Source: Streptomyces hawaiiensis (GTDB lineage: Bacteria; Actinomycetota; Actinomycetes; Streptomycetales; Streptomycetaceae). Taken from it: DNA of 64,000 bases. A model generated the notes under the pieces. It did not search any database. It was not told the origin of the DNA and saw nothing but the letters and a program-made list of their open reading frames with translations. Below, piece by piece: positions 8,207-16,447 of the stretch. The position numbers and the translations under genes are program-made. Position 1 is the first letter of the stretch. The number at the start of each line of letters is the position of its first letter. The DNA is taken from positions 4,464,001-4,528,000 of the forward strand of contig NZ_CP021978.1 of assembly GCF_004803895.1 (NCBI RefSeq), written 5' to 3'.

Positions 8207-8860
8207 CTAGACCCTCCGCAGCCGCAGTGCGACGAACGCCAGGCCCAGTCCCAGTCCGATCAGGACCAGGCCGCTGCCCAGGGGCAGGATGCGCAGGACC
8301 GAGCCGACGGGGCGTTCGGCGGTCGCGGCCTCTCGCAGGGGCTGCTCCGCCGGGACGGAGGGCGCCGGGGCGGTCTCCCGCGGCTCCTCGGGGACGGCCG
8401 TGGCGTCCGCGACGCCCGGCCTCTCCCCCGCGTCCTCCGGCCGCCCCGGCCGCACCCGGCCCTCTCCCGCCCGGCTCCCGGCCCGCGAGGGCTCGCCGGG
8501 GGCGGAAGGAGCCGCCCAAGCCGACGGGCCCGACGAAGCCGCCCGGGCAGACGGGGCCGCCAGGGGCGAGGGCGCGGACCGGGCCGACGACGCCGCCAGG
8601 GACGCCGTGGCGGACCGGGCCGATGGAGCAGCCAGGGGCGAGGGCGCGGACCGGGCCGGTGGGGCCGATGAAGCGGGCCTGGGCGACGGGGCGGAAACGG
8701 GCCCGGACCCCGCCTCCTCCGCAGCCGCTGCCTCGGCCTCCTCCTCGTACGTGGGGACAGCCCCGTAGGACGGGACGGATCCGTAGGGTGAGACGACCGC
8801 GCCCGCCCCCAGGGCGAGCACCAGTCCCGTCGCCCGCAGTGCGCGTAGCCATGGAGTCAC
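8207..8860 (-). CDS. Pro/Ala/Ser-rich single-pass surface protein, unknown function
   Basis: 217 residues from GTG at 8860, which has GGGAGGGGG about 8 nt upstream; ATG at 8905 is an alternative. An N-terminal hydrophobic signal segment (ALRATGLVLALGAGAV) is followed by about 150 residues rich in Ala, Pro, Ser and Glu, with repeats such as APSARS and SPLAAPSA. A C-terminal membrane span (GSGLVLIGLGLGLAFVAL) and the basic tail RLRRV close it. The layout is that of a wall-spanning anchored stalk. There is no LPXTG sortase motif. Function is unknown. Confidence 0.65.
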   Translation of the reverse strand: MTPWLRALRATGLVLALGAGAVVSPYGSVPSYGAVPTYEEEAEAAAAEEAGSGPVSAPSPRPASSAPPARSAPSPLAAPSARSATASLAASSARSAPSPLAAPSARAASSGPSAWAAPSAPGEPSRAGSRAGEGRVRPGRPEDAGERPGVADATAVPEEPRETAPAPSVPAEQPLREAATAERPVGSVLRILPLGSGLVLIGLGLGLAFVALRLRRV

Positions 8861-8999
8861 GTGGGTGACCCCCTCCCGCCGCGCCCGGTAGGGCAGAAAC
8901 GGCAAGTTCGGTCATATCGAGGCCATCAGCCTCACATCGCACCGGACTCCCGGCACTCCGGGTTCGGCCGACGGGGCGGAATCGCTGCACAATCCGGTT

Positions 9000-9569
9000 A
9001 TGTCGATACGTCACGGGCTGCTGGCGCTCCTGGCGGCGGGCCCCCGCTACGGCTCCCGCCTGCGCACCGACTTCGAGGCCCGCACCGGCGGGACCTGGCC
9101 GCTGAACATCGGGCAGGTCTACACGACGCTGGGTCGGCTGGAACGGGACGGAATGGTCGCCCAGGACGACGTCGACGCGGCCGGACGGACGCTGTACGCG
9201 CTCACCGAGGCCGGCCGGGCCGAACTGCGCGCCTGGTACGACCGCCCCGTGGAACGGGCCGGCCCGCCGCGCGACGAGCTGGCGATCAAGCTGGTGATGG
9301 CTCTCGGCGCGGACGGCGTCGACGTACGGGAGGTCGTCGAGGCCCAGCGCCGGCACGTGGCGCGGGCGCTGCACGACCACGTGCGGCAGCGTGCCGAGGC
9401 CCTGGCCCGCGCGCCCGAGCACCCCGAGGAGATGGCCCGGCTGCTCGTCCTGGAGCAGCTCGTCTTCCAGGCCGAGGCCGAGGTCCGCTGGCTGAACCAC
9501 TGCGAAGCCCGCCTGCTCCGTTTCACCCGCGAGGAGGAACCGCCCCCGCAGGAGCAACCCGAAGCCTGA
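9000..9569 (+). CDS. PadR family transcriptional regulator
   Basis: 189 residues. The N-terminal winged helix has the PadR hallmarks LLALLAAGPRYGSRLRTDFE, YTTLGRLERDGMV and YALTEAGR. A C-terminal helical dimerisation domain of the Vir type follows (ALARAPEHPEEMARLLVLE). PadR proteins commonly repress adjacent transporters or detoxification genes. The divergent neighbour at 8207-8860 is the nearest possible target, with 139 bp between the starts. Confidence 0.9.
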   Translation: MSIRHGLLALLAAGPRYGSRLRTDFEARTGGTWPLNIGQVYTTLGRLERDGMVAQDDVDAAGRTLYALTEAGRAELRAWYDRPVERAGPPRDELAIKLVMALGADGVDVREVVEAQRRHVARALHDHVRQRAEALARAPEHPEEMARLLVLEQLVFQAEAEVRWLNHCEARLLRFTREEEPPPQEQPEA

Positions 9570-9636
9570 CCGGTTCGTCTCCTCCAGCACGGTGGATCAG
9601 CCTCCTGCGGGGGCACCACGGAGGTGAGGTGCAGGC

Positions 9637-10194
9637 GTGCGAGAGAATGGCGACATGGAGATGCCGAGGAACGAAAGGTCGCCGGAGAACCCTCAGATCC
9701 TGGTCGTGGGCCAGGACGGCATGGCGCTCGGTGGCGGCAGCGCAGACGAGGACTCCCGCGAGACCCCGGTCACGGAGCAGGTGGAGCAGCCCGCGAAGGT
9801 CATGCGGATCGGCAGCATGATCAAGCAGCTGCTGGAGGAAGTGCGCGCGGCTCCCCTGGACGAGGCCAGCCGGGTCCGGTTGAAGGACATCCACGCCAGC
9901 TCGGTGAAGGAGCTGGAGGACGGTTTGGCGCCCGAGCTGGTGGAGGAGCTGGAGCGGCTGTCGCTGCCCTTCACGGACGAGGCGACCCCCAGCGACTCGG
10001 AGCTGCGTATCGCGCAGGCCCAGCTGGTCGGCTGGCTGGAGGGGCTCTTCCACGGGATCCAGACGACGCTGTTCGCCCAGCAGATGGCGGCCCGCGCCCA
10101 GCTGGAGCAGATGCGCCGCGCCCTCCCGCCGGGTGTCGGGGACGGCCTCGACGAGCAGCCCCCGGGAGGCCGCTCCGGCGGCCCTTACCTGTAG
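9637..10194 (+). CDS. bpa: Bacterial proteasome activator Bpa
   Basis: 185 residues from GTG 9637, with GGAGGTG at 9620-9626; ATG 9655 is an alternative. The core VEQPAKVMRIGSMIKQLL, DEASRVRLKDIHASSVKELE and AQAQLVGWLEGLFHGIQT is that of the Rv3780/Bpa (PafE) family. This ring-forming, ATP-independent factor opens the actinobacterial 20S proteasome. The extreme C-terminus GGPYL corresponds to the GQYL gate-opening motif of the mycobacterial protein. A bidirectional terminator follows. It is not next to the proteasome genes themselves, as in other actinobacteria. Confidence 0.93.
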   Translation: MRENGDMEMPRNERSPENPQILVVGQDGMALGGGSADEDSRETPVTEQVEQPAKVMRIGSMIKQLLEEVRAAPLDEASRVRLKDIHASSVKELEDGLAPELVEELERLSLPFTDEATPSDSELRIAQAQLVGWLEGLFHGIQTTLFAQQMAARAQLEQMRRALPPGVGDGLDEQPPGGRSGGPYL

Positions 10195-10235
10195 ACGGCC
10201 ACAGGCCATACAGACGACCACAGTCCACACAGACC

Positions 10236-10269
10236 GAAGGGCCCGGCAGCCGAAGCTGCCGGGCCCTTC
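10236..10269. terminator. Perfect 15-bp hairpin between bpa and a kinase gene
   Basis: Arms GAAGGGCCCGGCAGC and GCTGCCGGGCCCTTC flank the tetraloop CGAA. The genes on both sides converge, so it can end transcription in either direction. Confidence 0.85.
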
Positions 10270-10283
10270 CGCGTCAGGACCGG

Positions 10284-11933
10284 TCAGGAGGGCGGGTTGC
10301 CCGTCGAGACGCTGAGCTCGATCTCGGGCATGTCCTTCGGGTCGACGTCCGTGTCGGCGGACGGGAACTGGTTCATCACCGTGCCGTCGCCGTAGGTGTT
10401 CTCGTCGACCTTCTTCTCGTTCAGTTCCCAGCCGGCCGCCTGTAGACAGGCCTTGACCGACTTGATGTTCTTGAACTTGAAGTCCGGGATCTGGATCTTG
10501 TCAGGGTCGTTGTACGACTCCCGCGGCTCGGTGCACTCCTCGGTTTCGATCGTCTTCGTGGTGTCCGGCCCGCGGTAGCCGGCCTTCTTCTCCGCCGAGG
10601 CCGACGCACTCGCGCTGCTGCCGCCGCCGCCCTTGTCGTCCTCGCTGCCGCCGTTCAGCAGCAGCGCCGTGACGAGGCCGCCGACCGCGACGACGGACAC
10701 GATGACCGAGCCGATGATCACCGGCTTGTTGTTCCGGCCGCCGCCGGAGGAGGCCGGCGCGGTCTGGGGTGTCAGGTTGTACGGCGGCGGCGTCGACGGG
10801 CCCTGCTGCGGGGAGTAGGCCGCCGGGGACGGCGTCTGGTAGCCGCCCTGCTGCGGATAGCCGTACGCCGGGGACGGCCCCGCCGGGGCGGGCGTGCCGT
10901 ACGGGTTCGGGGGCGGGGTCGGCTGGTACGGCGTCTGGACCTGGCCCGAGGGCGCCGGGGTCGTTGCCTGGTCGACCGGAGGGAACACGGCCGAGCCGAC
11001 GCCCGCGCCGCTCGGGGCCTGGGTGCCCGGGACGATGCTCGGCGGTGCGGCGTGGAAGGAGGCCGCCACGCGCAGGCACTCGTCGCGCATGGCCTCGGCG
11101 CTGGGGAAGCGCTCGTTCGGGTTCTTCTTCAGCGCGCGGGCGATCAGCGCGTCCACGGCCGGGGGCAGCGCGCGGTTGATCGAGGACGGAACCGGCGGCT
11201 CCTCCTGCACGTGCGCGTATGCGATGGCCAGCGGCGAGTCCGCTTCGAACGGCAGCCGCCCGGTCACGAGCTGGAACAGCATGATGCCGACCGAGTACAG
11301 GTCGGAGCGGGCGTCCACACCGCGGCCGAGGGCCTGCTCGGGCGAGAGGTACTGCGGGGTTCCGACGACCATGCCGGTCTGCGTCATCGACGTCACGCCG
11401 GACTGCATGGCGCGGGCGATGCCGAAGTCCATGACCTTGACCACGGCGCGCTTGGTCATCATCACGTTGCCCGGCTTGATGTCACGGTGGACCAGGCCCA
11501 TCTCGTGGCTGATCTCCAGCGCGGCCAGCACGTCCGCGGTGATCTTCAGTGCCTTGTCGGCGGGCATCGCGCCCTGCTGCCGCACGTCCTCGTCGAGGAC
11601 CGAGCCGAGCGGGTGGCCCTCGACGTACTCCATGACGATGTACGGCGTCGTCATGCCGTCGAGGGTGTCCTCGCCGGTGTCGAAGACGGAGACGATGTTG
11701 GTGTGCGTGAGCTTGGCCACGGCCTGGGCCTCGCGGCGGAACCGCTCGCGGAAGGCTTGTTCACGTCCGAGATCCGTGTGAAGTGTCTTGATGGCGACCT
11801 GCCGGTCGAGCACGCTGTCGTACGCGAGGTGCACCGAGGCCATGCCACCCTGGCCGAGGAGGTCACGCAGCTGATAGCGGCCACTGGCGAGCGCCCGCCC
11901 CGTGTACTGGCCCTGTGCGCCGTCCTGGCTCAT
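10284..11933 (-). CDS. Membrane Ser/Thr protein kinase with extracellular PASTA-like domain
   Basis: 549 residues from ATG 11933 (GGGGAAC just upstream). The kinase domain (about residues 20-285) has GQGGMASV, catalytic Lys49 in VAIK, HRDIKPGN, DFG and the activation loop TGMVVGTPQYLSPEQ. A Pro/Tyr/Gln-rich juxtamembrane region, one membrane span (VIIGSVIVSVVAVGGLVTAL) and an extracellular C-terminus follow. The latter holds a PASTA-like unit (IPDFKFKNIKSVKACLQAAG, then VMNQFPSADTDV). Such kinases sense wall fragments or the cell surface and phosphorylate cytosolic targets. It is divergent from a second kinase gene. Confidence 0.93.
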   Translation of the reverse strand: MSQDGAQGQYTGRALASGRYQLRDLLGQGGMASVHLAYDSVLDRQVAIKTLHTDLGREQAFRERFRREAQAVAKLTHTNIVSVFDTGEDTLDGMTTPYIVMEYVEGHPLGSVLDEDVRQQGAMPADKALKITADVLAALEISHEMGLVHRDIKPGNVMMTKRAVVKVMDFGIARAMQSGVTSMTQTGMVVGTPQYLSPEQALGRGVDARSDLYSVGIMLFQLVTGRLPFEADSPLAIAYAHVQEEPPVPSSINRALPPAVDALIARALKKNPNERFPSAEAMRDECLRVAASFHAAPPSIVPGTQAPSGAGVGSAVFPPVDQATTPAPSGQVQTPYQPTPPPNPYGTPAPAGPSPAYGYPQQGGYQTPSPAAYSPQQGPSTPPPYNLTPQTAPASSGGGRNNKPVIIGSVIVSVVAVGGLVTALLLNGGSEDDKGGGGSSASASASAEKKAGYRGPDTTKTIETEECTEPRESYNDPDKIQIPDFKFKNIKSVKACLQAAGWELNEKKVDENTYGDGTVMNQFPSADTDVDPKDMPEIELSVSTGNPPS

Positions 11934-12279
11934 GTTCCCCGTCCCCCGTAGCCCCTGCAGGCGCCGCCGACTGCCGCTGATCCGTCGTTGATCCAACCGC
12001 CATTCCCGGCCAAGTCTGCCCCAGGGCACCGACACGTCAAGCTCGGTGCCCGTTCCGTGACCGTACGCGAAAGAAGCGTCGCGCAAGCGTTACAGGGGGC
12101 GCACGGCCGGGGCACGGAATTTGCACGAGAGTACGGAGTGAAGGTTTCATGACCGGTCCGTCTCGTGCCGGCCCCGGCACCCCTTCTCGGGCCGGAGGCT
12201 TGCGCGGAGGCTGTAGCGTGGCCGACGGAGACCGTAACAACACCGCGCGCACCGCGGGCAGAAACGACGGCGAGGACTG
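11934..12279. other. 346-bp intergenic region between two divergent kinase genes
   Basis: No gene is apparent. For the leftward kinase, a weak sigma70-like promoter can be read on the minus strand: TTGACG (12040-12035), 17 bp, then AGACTT (12017-12012), leaving a leader of about 70 nt. No convincing -35/-10 pair was found for the rightward gene. No long palindrome was seen. Confidence 0.4.
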
Positions 12280-13875
12280 ATGGCACAGCAGCAGCGCGCT
12301 CAGGGCCCGTCCGACCCCGAGGCGACTGGCGGCGGCATGTCGGACGCGCCGGAGTCCTGGGGGAACGGCGGGCTGGTCGGGGACGGCCGGTACCGGCTGA
12401 CCCGCAGACTCGGCCGGGGCGGCATGGCCGAGGTGTTCGCAGCCGAGGACGTCCGCCTCGGACGCACCGTCGCTGTCAAGCTGCTCCGCTCCGACCTCGC
12501 CGAGGACCCGGTGTCCAAGGCGCGTTTCACGCGCGAGGCCCAGTCCGTGGCCGGCCTCAACCACCATGCGATCGTAGCCGTCTACGACTCCGGCGAGGAC
12601 TTCGTCGGCGGCCAGTCCGTGCCGTACATCGTCATGGAGATCGTCGAGGGCCGCACCATCCGCGATCTGCTGCTGAACGCGGAGGCACCCGGCCCCGAGC
12701 AGGCGCTGATCATCGTCTCGGGCGTCCTGGAGGCGCTCGCCTACTCGCACCAGCACGGCATCGTGCACCGCGACATCAAGCCCGCCAACGTCATCATCAC
12801 GCACAACGGCGCCGTGAAGGTGATGGACTTCGGCATCGCCCGCGCCCTGCACGGCGCGTCCACGACGATGACGCAGACCGGCATGGTCATGGGCACCCCG
12901 CAGTACCTCTCCCCCGAGCAGGCGCTCGGCAAGGCCGTCGACCACCGCTCCGACCTGTACGCGACGGGCTGCCTGCTCTACGAGCTCCTCGCGCTGCGCC
13001 CGCCGTTCACCGGCGAGACCCCGCTGTCGGTGGTCTACCAGCACGTCCAGGACATCCCGACGCCGCCGTCCGAGGCCTCCGACGCCTGCCCGCCGGAGCT
13101 GGACGGCATGGTCATGCGCTCCCTCGCCAAGGAGCCCGACGACCGTTTCCAGACGGCCGAGGAGATGCGCGGGCTGGTCCAGTACGCGCTCCAGATGCTC
13201 TACGACCAGGGCGGCCACACCGGCACCTGGAACACCGGCCCGGTCGACATGCACGAGGGCCGGCACACCCCGTCGGGCGGCTTCGCCGGCACGGCCGTGA
13301 TGGGCCACCCCGGGGACCCCTCCGGCACCGCGCAGATCCCCTCGCCGATCCTGCCGGGCGGCTACGGCGGCGGGGACGACGGCGGCTTCGAGGGCCACGG
13401 CAACAAGGGCAGCGGCCGCGGCAAGCTGTGGATCCTCGCCGTGCTCGCGGTGATCGCCGTCGCGGTGGGCGTCGCGCTGGCGCTGAAAACCACAGGCAAC
13501 GGCGAGGACAGCCCGAGCAAGGAGCAGAAGCCGACCACCTCGCAGACGACCGAGAAGAAGACGCCCAGCGAGACGCCGAGCGACGACGTGACCGACGAGC
13601 CGACCGACACGAGCACGGACGACAGCACCGGTACCGGCTCGGGCAACGGCAACTTCACGCCGTCGTACTCGCCCTCCTACACGCCGTCGCAGAGCGCTCC
13701 CGAGTCGCCCACCGGTGAACCGAGCGACCAGCCGACGACGGAGCAGCCGACCGACGAGCCCACGGACCCGGAGCCCTCGGACCCGCAGACACCGCCGGAC
13801 GACACGGGCGGTGCCGACGGCGGCACCACGGCCGGCGTCGTGGGCGGCGCGGGCGGCGGCGAAGGCGGCAACTGA
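12280..13875 (+). CDS. Membrane Ser/Thr protein kinase with disordered extracellular tail
   Basis: 531 residues. The kinase domain (about 37-300) shows GRGGMAEV, catalytic Lys67 in VAVK, HRDIKPAN, MDFG and TGMVMGTPQYLSPEQ. A membrane span follows (LWILAVLAVIAVAVGVAL, about 385-407). The outer part is about 125 residues rich in Thr, Ser, Pro, Asp and Glu (repeats like DEPTDTSTDD and QPTTEQPTDEPTD), with no PASTA unit. The tail is probably wall-spanning and possibly glycosylated. It forms a divergent pair with the kinase at 10284-11933; the close kinase sequences suggest ancestral duplication. Confidence 0.93.
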   Translation: MAQQQRAQGPSDPEATGGGMSDAPESWGNGGLVGDGRYRLTRRLGRGGMAEVFAAEDVRLGRTVAVKLLRSDLAEDPVSKARFTREAQSVAGLNHHAIVAVYDSGEDFVGGQSVPYIVMEIVEGRTIRDLLLNAEAPGPEQALIIVSGVLEALAYSHQHGIVHRDIKPANVIITHNGAVKVMDFGIARALHGASTTMTQTGMVMGTPQYLSPEQALGKAVDHRSDLYATGCLLYELLALRPPFTGETPLSVVYQHVQDIPTPPSEASDACPPELDGMVMRSLAKEPDDRFQTAEEMRGLVQYALQMLYDQGGHTGTWNTGPVDMHEGRHTPSGGFAGTAVMGHPGDPSGTAQIPSPILPGGYGGGDDGGFEGHGNKGSGRGKLWILAVLAVIAVAVGVALALKTTGNGEDSPSKEQKPTTSQTTEKKTPSETPSDDVTDEPTDTSTDDSTGTGSGNGNFTPSYSPSYTPSQSAPESPTGEPSDQPTTEQPTDEPTDPEPSDPQTPPDDTGGADGGTTAGVVGGAGGGEGGN

Positions 13876-13896
13876 CAGGTAAAGAAACGCATGATC

Positions 13897-13945
13897 CACG
13901 CGCGCGTGGGGCCCGGAAACGGGGCCCACGCGCGCGTGCCGTTTT
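13897..13945 (+). terminator. Strong hairpin terminator after the second kinase gene
   Basis: A 14-bp outer stem (CACGCGCGCGTGGG with CCCACGCGCGCGTG) continues past one mismatch into CCCG/CGGG closed by a GAAA tetraloop. The run GCCGTTTT follows. It insulates the kinase gene from the bkd leader. Confidence 0.88.
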
Positions 13946-13971
13946 GGCGCGCCGACAAGAGGACTCTTCCC

Positions 13972-13985
13972 GTGACCTGGGTCAC
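13972..13985. promoter_or_regulatory. Palindrome GTGACCTGGGTCAC in the bkd leader
   Basis: Six-base arms GTGACC/GGTCAC flank TG. A related half-site GTGACCTGGGA recurs about 54 bp downstream. Position between a terminator and bkdA suggests an operator, but the binding protein is unknown. Confidence 0.4.
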
Positions 13986-14057
13986 CGGGTTAACGTGCGG
14001 TTGCTCCGGCCTCCTGCAAGGCTGTGACCTGGGACCCTTCACCGCCTTCCCGATTTA

Positions 14058-14071
14058 CTTGGATATCCAAG
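14058..14071. promoter_or_regulatory. Perfect 14-bp palindrome upstream of bkdA
   Basis: CTTGGATATCCAAG lies in an unusually AT-rich stretch about 197 bp before the bkdA start. It is a good candidate operator or promoter element for the bkd operon. Streptomyces bkd genes are known to be controlled by an Lrp-type BkdR, which is not encoded here; binding is not established. Confidence 0.5.
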
Positions 14072-14267
14072 CAAAATCGCAGGTCAGAGGGGGTTTCACA
14101 GAAATGTGGCGCACTGGGTAACGTGCTTTCTGCAGGGCGCTCGCCGGGGCACCTGTCACGCCTGTTCCCGGCCGAGTGGCACCCACCCCGTGCCCCCGTG
14201 GTCGAGTTCAGGTGAGCCGCACTGGCCTACCGGCAACCCCGGGGGTCGGACCGACGGAGGAGCACAC

Positions 14268-15458
14268 GTGACCGTGGAGAGCACTGCCGCGCGCACACCG
14301 CGACGCAGCGCCGGAAGCAAGGCCGGCACCACCGGCACCAAGCGCACCCGCACGACCGCCAAGAAGGACGCCGGCGCCGAGCCCCAGCTCGTGCAGCTGC
14401 TGACGCCCGAGGGCAAGCGCGTCAAGAACGCCGAGTACGACAAGTACGTCGCCGGCATCACCCCGGACGAGCTCCGCGGCCTCTACCGCGACATGGTGCT
14501 CACCCGCCGCTTCGACGCCGAGGCCACCTCCCTGCAGCGCCAGGGCGAGCTGGGCCTGTGGGCGTCGCTGCTCGGCCAGGAGGCCGCCCAGATCGGGTCC
14601 GGCCGGGCCACCCGGGAGGACGACTACGTCTTCCCGACCTACCGCGAGCACGGCGTGGCCTGGTGCCGCGGCGTCGACCCGGCCAACCTGCTCGGGATGT
14701 TCCGCGGCGTGAACAACGGCGGCTGGGACCCCAACAGCAACAACTTCCAGCTGTACACGATCGTCATCGGCTCCCAGACGCTGCACGCCACCGGTTACGC
14801 GATGGGCGTCGCCAAGGACGGCGCGGACAGCGCGGTGATCGCCTACTTCGGCGACGGTGCCTCCAGCCAGGGCGACGTGGCCGAATCGTTCACCTTCTCC
14901 GCGGTCTACAACGCCCCTGTCGTGTTCTTCTGCCAGAACAACCAGTGGGCCATCTCCGAGCCCACCGAGAAGCAGTCCCGCGTGCCGATCTACCAGCGCG
15001 CCCAGGGCTTCGGCTTCCCGGGCGTCCGGGTCGACGGCAACGACGTGCTCGGTGTCCTCGCGGTGACCCGCTGGGCCCTGGAGCGGGCCCGCGCCGGCGA
15101 GGGCCCGACCCTCGTCGAGGCGTTCACCTACCGCATGGGCGCCCACACCACCTCCGACGACCCGACCCGCTACCGGGGCGACGAGGAGCGCCAGGCCTGG
15201 GAGGCCAAGGACCCGATCCTGCGCCTTCGCCGGTACCTGGAGGCCTCAAACCACGCGGACGAGGGATTCTTTGAGGAACTGGAGGCCGAGTCCGAGGCGT
15301 TGGGCAAACGAGTGCGCGAGGCGGTCCGTGCCATGCCGGACCCGGACCACTTCGCGATCTTCGAGAACGCCTACGCGGACGGACACGCCCTCGTCGACGA
15401 GGAGCGCGCCCAGTTCGCCGCCTACCAGGCGTCGTTCGCCGATGAGGGGGGTAACTGA
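14268..15458 (+). CDS. bkdA: Branched-chain alpha-keto acid dehydrogenase E1 alpha subunit
   Basis: 396 residues. GTG at 14268 follows GGAGGAG at 14256-14262. A Lys/Thr-rich N-terminus leads into the thiamine diphosphate-binding E1 alpha fold. It carries LYRDMVLTRRFD, LGQEAAQIGSGRA and the TPP motif GDGASSQGD with NNQWAIS about 30 residues later. With E1 beta it decarboxylates the keto acids of Val, Leu and Ile and passes the acyl group to E2. The products are branched CoA starters for fatty acids and polyketides. It is the first gene of bkdABC; the next start lies 1 nt after the stop. Confidence 0.93.
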   Translation: MTVESTAARTPRRSAGSKAGTTGTKRTRTTAKKDAGAEPQLVQLLTPEGKRVKNAEYDKYVAGITPDELRGLYRDMVLTRRFDAEATSLQRQGELGLWASLLGQEAAQIGSGRATREDDYVFPTYREHGVAWCRGVDPANLLGMFRGVNNGGWDPNSNNFQLYTIVIGSQTLHATGYAMGVAKDGADSAVIAYFGDGASSQGDVAESFTFSAVYNAPVVFFCQNNQWAISEPTEKQSRVPIYQRAQGFGFPGVRVDGNDVLGVLAVTRWALERARAGEGPTLVEAFTYRMGAHTTSDDPTRYRGDEERQAWEAKDPILRLRRYLEASNHADEGFFEELEAESEALGKRVREAVRAMPDPDHFAIFENAYADGHALVDEERAQFAAYQASFADEGGN

Positions 15459-15459
15459 G

Positions 15460-16437
15460 ATGGCCGACAAGATGGCCCTGGCCAAGGCGATCAACGAGTC
15501 GCTGCGCCGCGCCCTGGAGTCCGACCCCAAGGTCCTGATCATGGGCGAGGACGTCGGCAAGCTCGGCGGCGTCTTCCGGGTGACGGACGGCCTGCAGAAG
15601 GACTTCGGCGAGAGCCGCGTCATCGACACCCCCCTCGCCGAGTCGGGCATCGTCGGCACGGCGATCGGCCTGGCCCTGCGCGGCTACCGCCCGGTGGTGG
15701 AGATCCAGTTCGACGGCTTCGTCTTCCCGGCGTACGACCAGATCGTCACGCAGCTCGCGAAGATGCACGCCCGCTCGCTGGGCAAGGTCAAGCTCCCGGT
15801 CGTCGTGCGCATCCCCTACGGCGGCGGCATCGGCGCGGTGGAGCACCACTCCGAGTCGCCCGAGTCGCTCTTCGCGCACGTGGCGGGCCTGAAGGTCGTC
15901 AGCCCGTCGAACGCGGCGGACGCGTTCTGGATGATGCAGCAGGCCATCCAGAGCGACGACCCGGTGATCTTCTTCGAGCCCAAGCGCCGCTACTGGGACA
16001 AGGGCGAGGTCAACACGGAGGCGATCCCGGGCCCGCTGCACAAGGCCCAGGTGGTCCGCGAGGGTACCGACCTCACCCTGGCCGCCTACGGCCCGATGGT
16101 GAAGCTCTGCCAGGAGGTCGCGGACGCGGCCGCCGAGGAGGGCAAAAACCTGGAGATCCTGGACCTGCGCTCGGTCTCCCCGCTCGACTTCGACTCGATC
16201 CAGGCGTCGGTGGAGAAGACGCGCCGCCTGGTCGTCGTCCACGAGGCACCGGTGTTCTTCGGGTCGGGTGCGGAGATCGCCGCGCGGATCACGGAGCGCT
16301 GCTTCTACCACCTGGAGGCCCCGGTGCTCCGGGTCGGCGGCTACCACGCGCCGTACCCGCCGGCCCGCCTGGAGGAGGAGTACCTGCCGAACCTGGACCG
16401 GGTGCTGGACGCCGTCGACCGCTCGCTGGCGTACTGA
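15460..16437 (+). CDS. bkdB: Branched-chain alpha-keto acid dehydrogenase E1 beta subunit
   Basis: 325 residues. ATG at 15460 lies just after the bkdA stop, with GAGGGGGG upstream. Typical E1 beta features are MGEDVGKLGGVFRVTDGL, DTPLAESGIVGTAIGLALRG, PYGGGIGAVEHHSESPE and the C-terminal transketolase-like domain with DLRSVSPLDFDS. It completes the heterotetrameric E1 and contributes to the thiamine diphosphate site. The bkdC start is 10 nt downstream, so all three genes should be co-transcribed. Confidence 0.94.
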   Translation: MADKMALAKAINESLRRALESDPKVLIMGEDVGKLGGVFRVTDGLQKDFGESRVIDTPLAESGIVGTAIGLALRGYRPVVEIQFDGFVFPAYDQIVTQLAKMHARSLGKVKLPVVVRIPYGGGIGAVEHHSESPESLFAHVAGLKVVSPSNAADAFWMMQQAIQSDDPVIFFEPKRRYWDKGEVNTEAIPGPLHKAQVVREGTDLTLAAYGPMVKLCQEVADAAAEEGKNLEILDLRSVSPLDFDSIQASVEKTRRLVVVHEAPVFFGSGAEIAARITERCFYHLEAPVLRVGGYHAPYPPARLEEEYLPNLDRVLDAVDRSLAY

Positions 16438-16447
16438 GGAGAGGGTC

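Noticed and set aside
12521..12534. Possible degenerate parS (GTTTCACGCGCGAG)
   Set aside because: Only the left half matches and it lies in a conserved kinase coding region.
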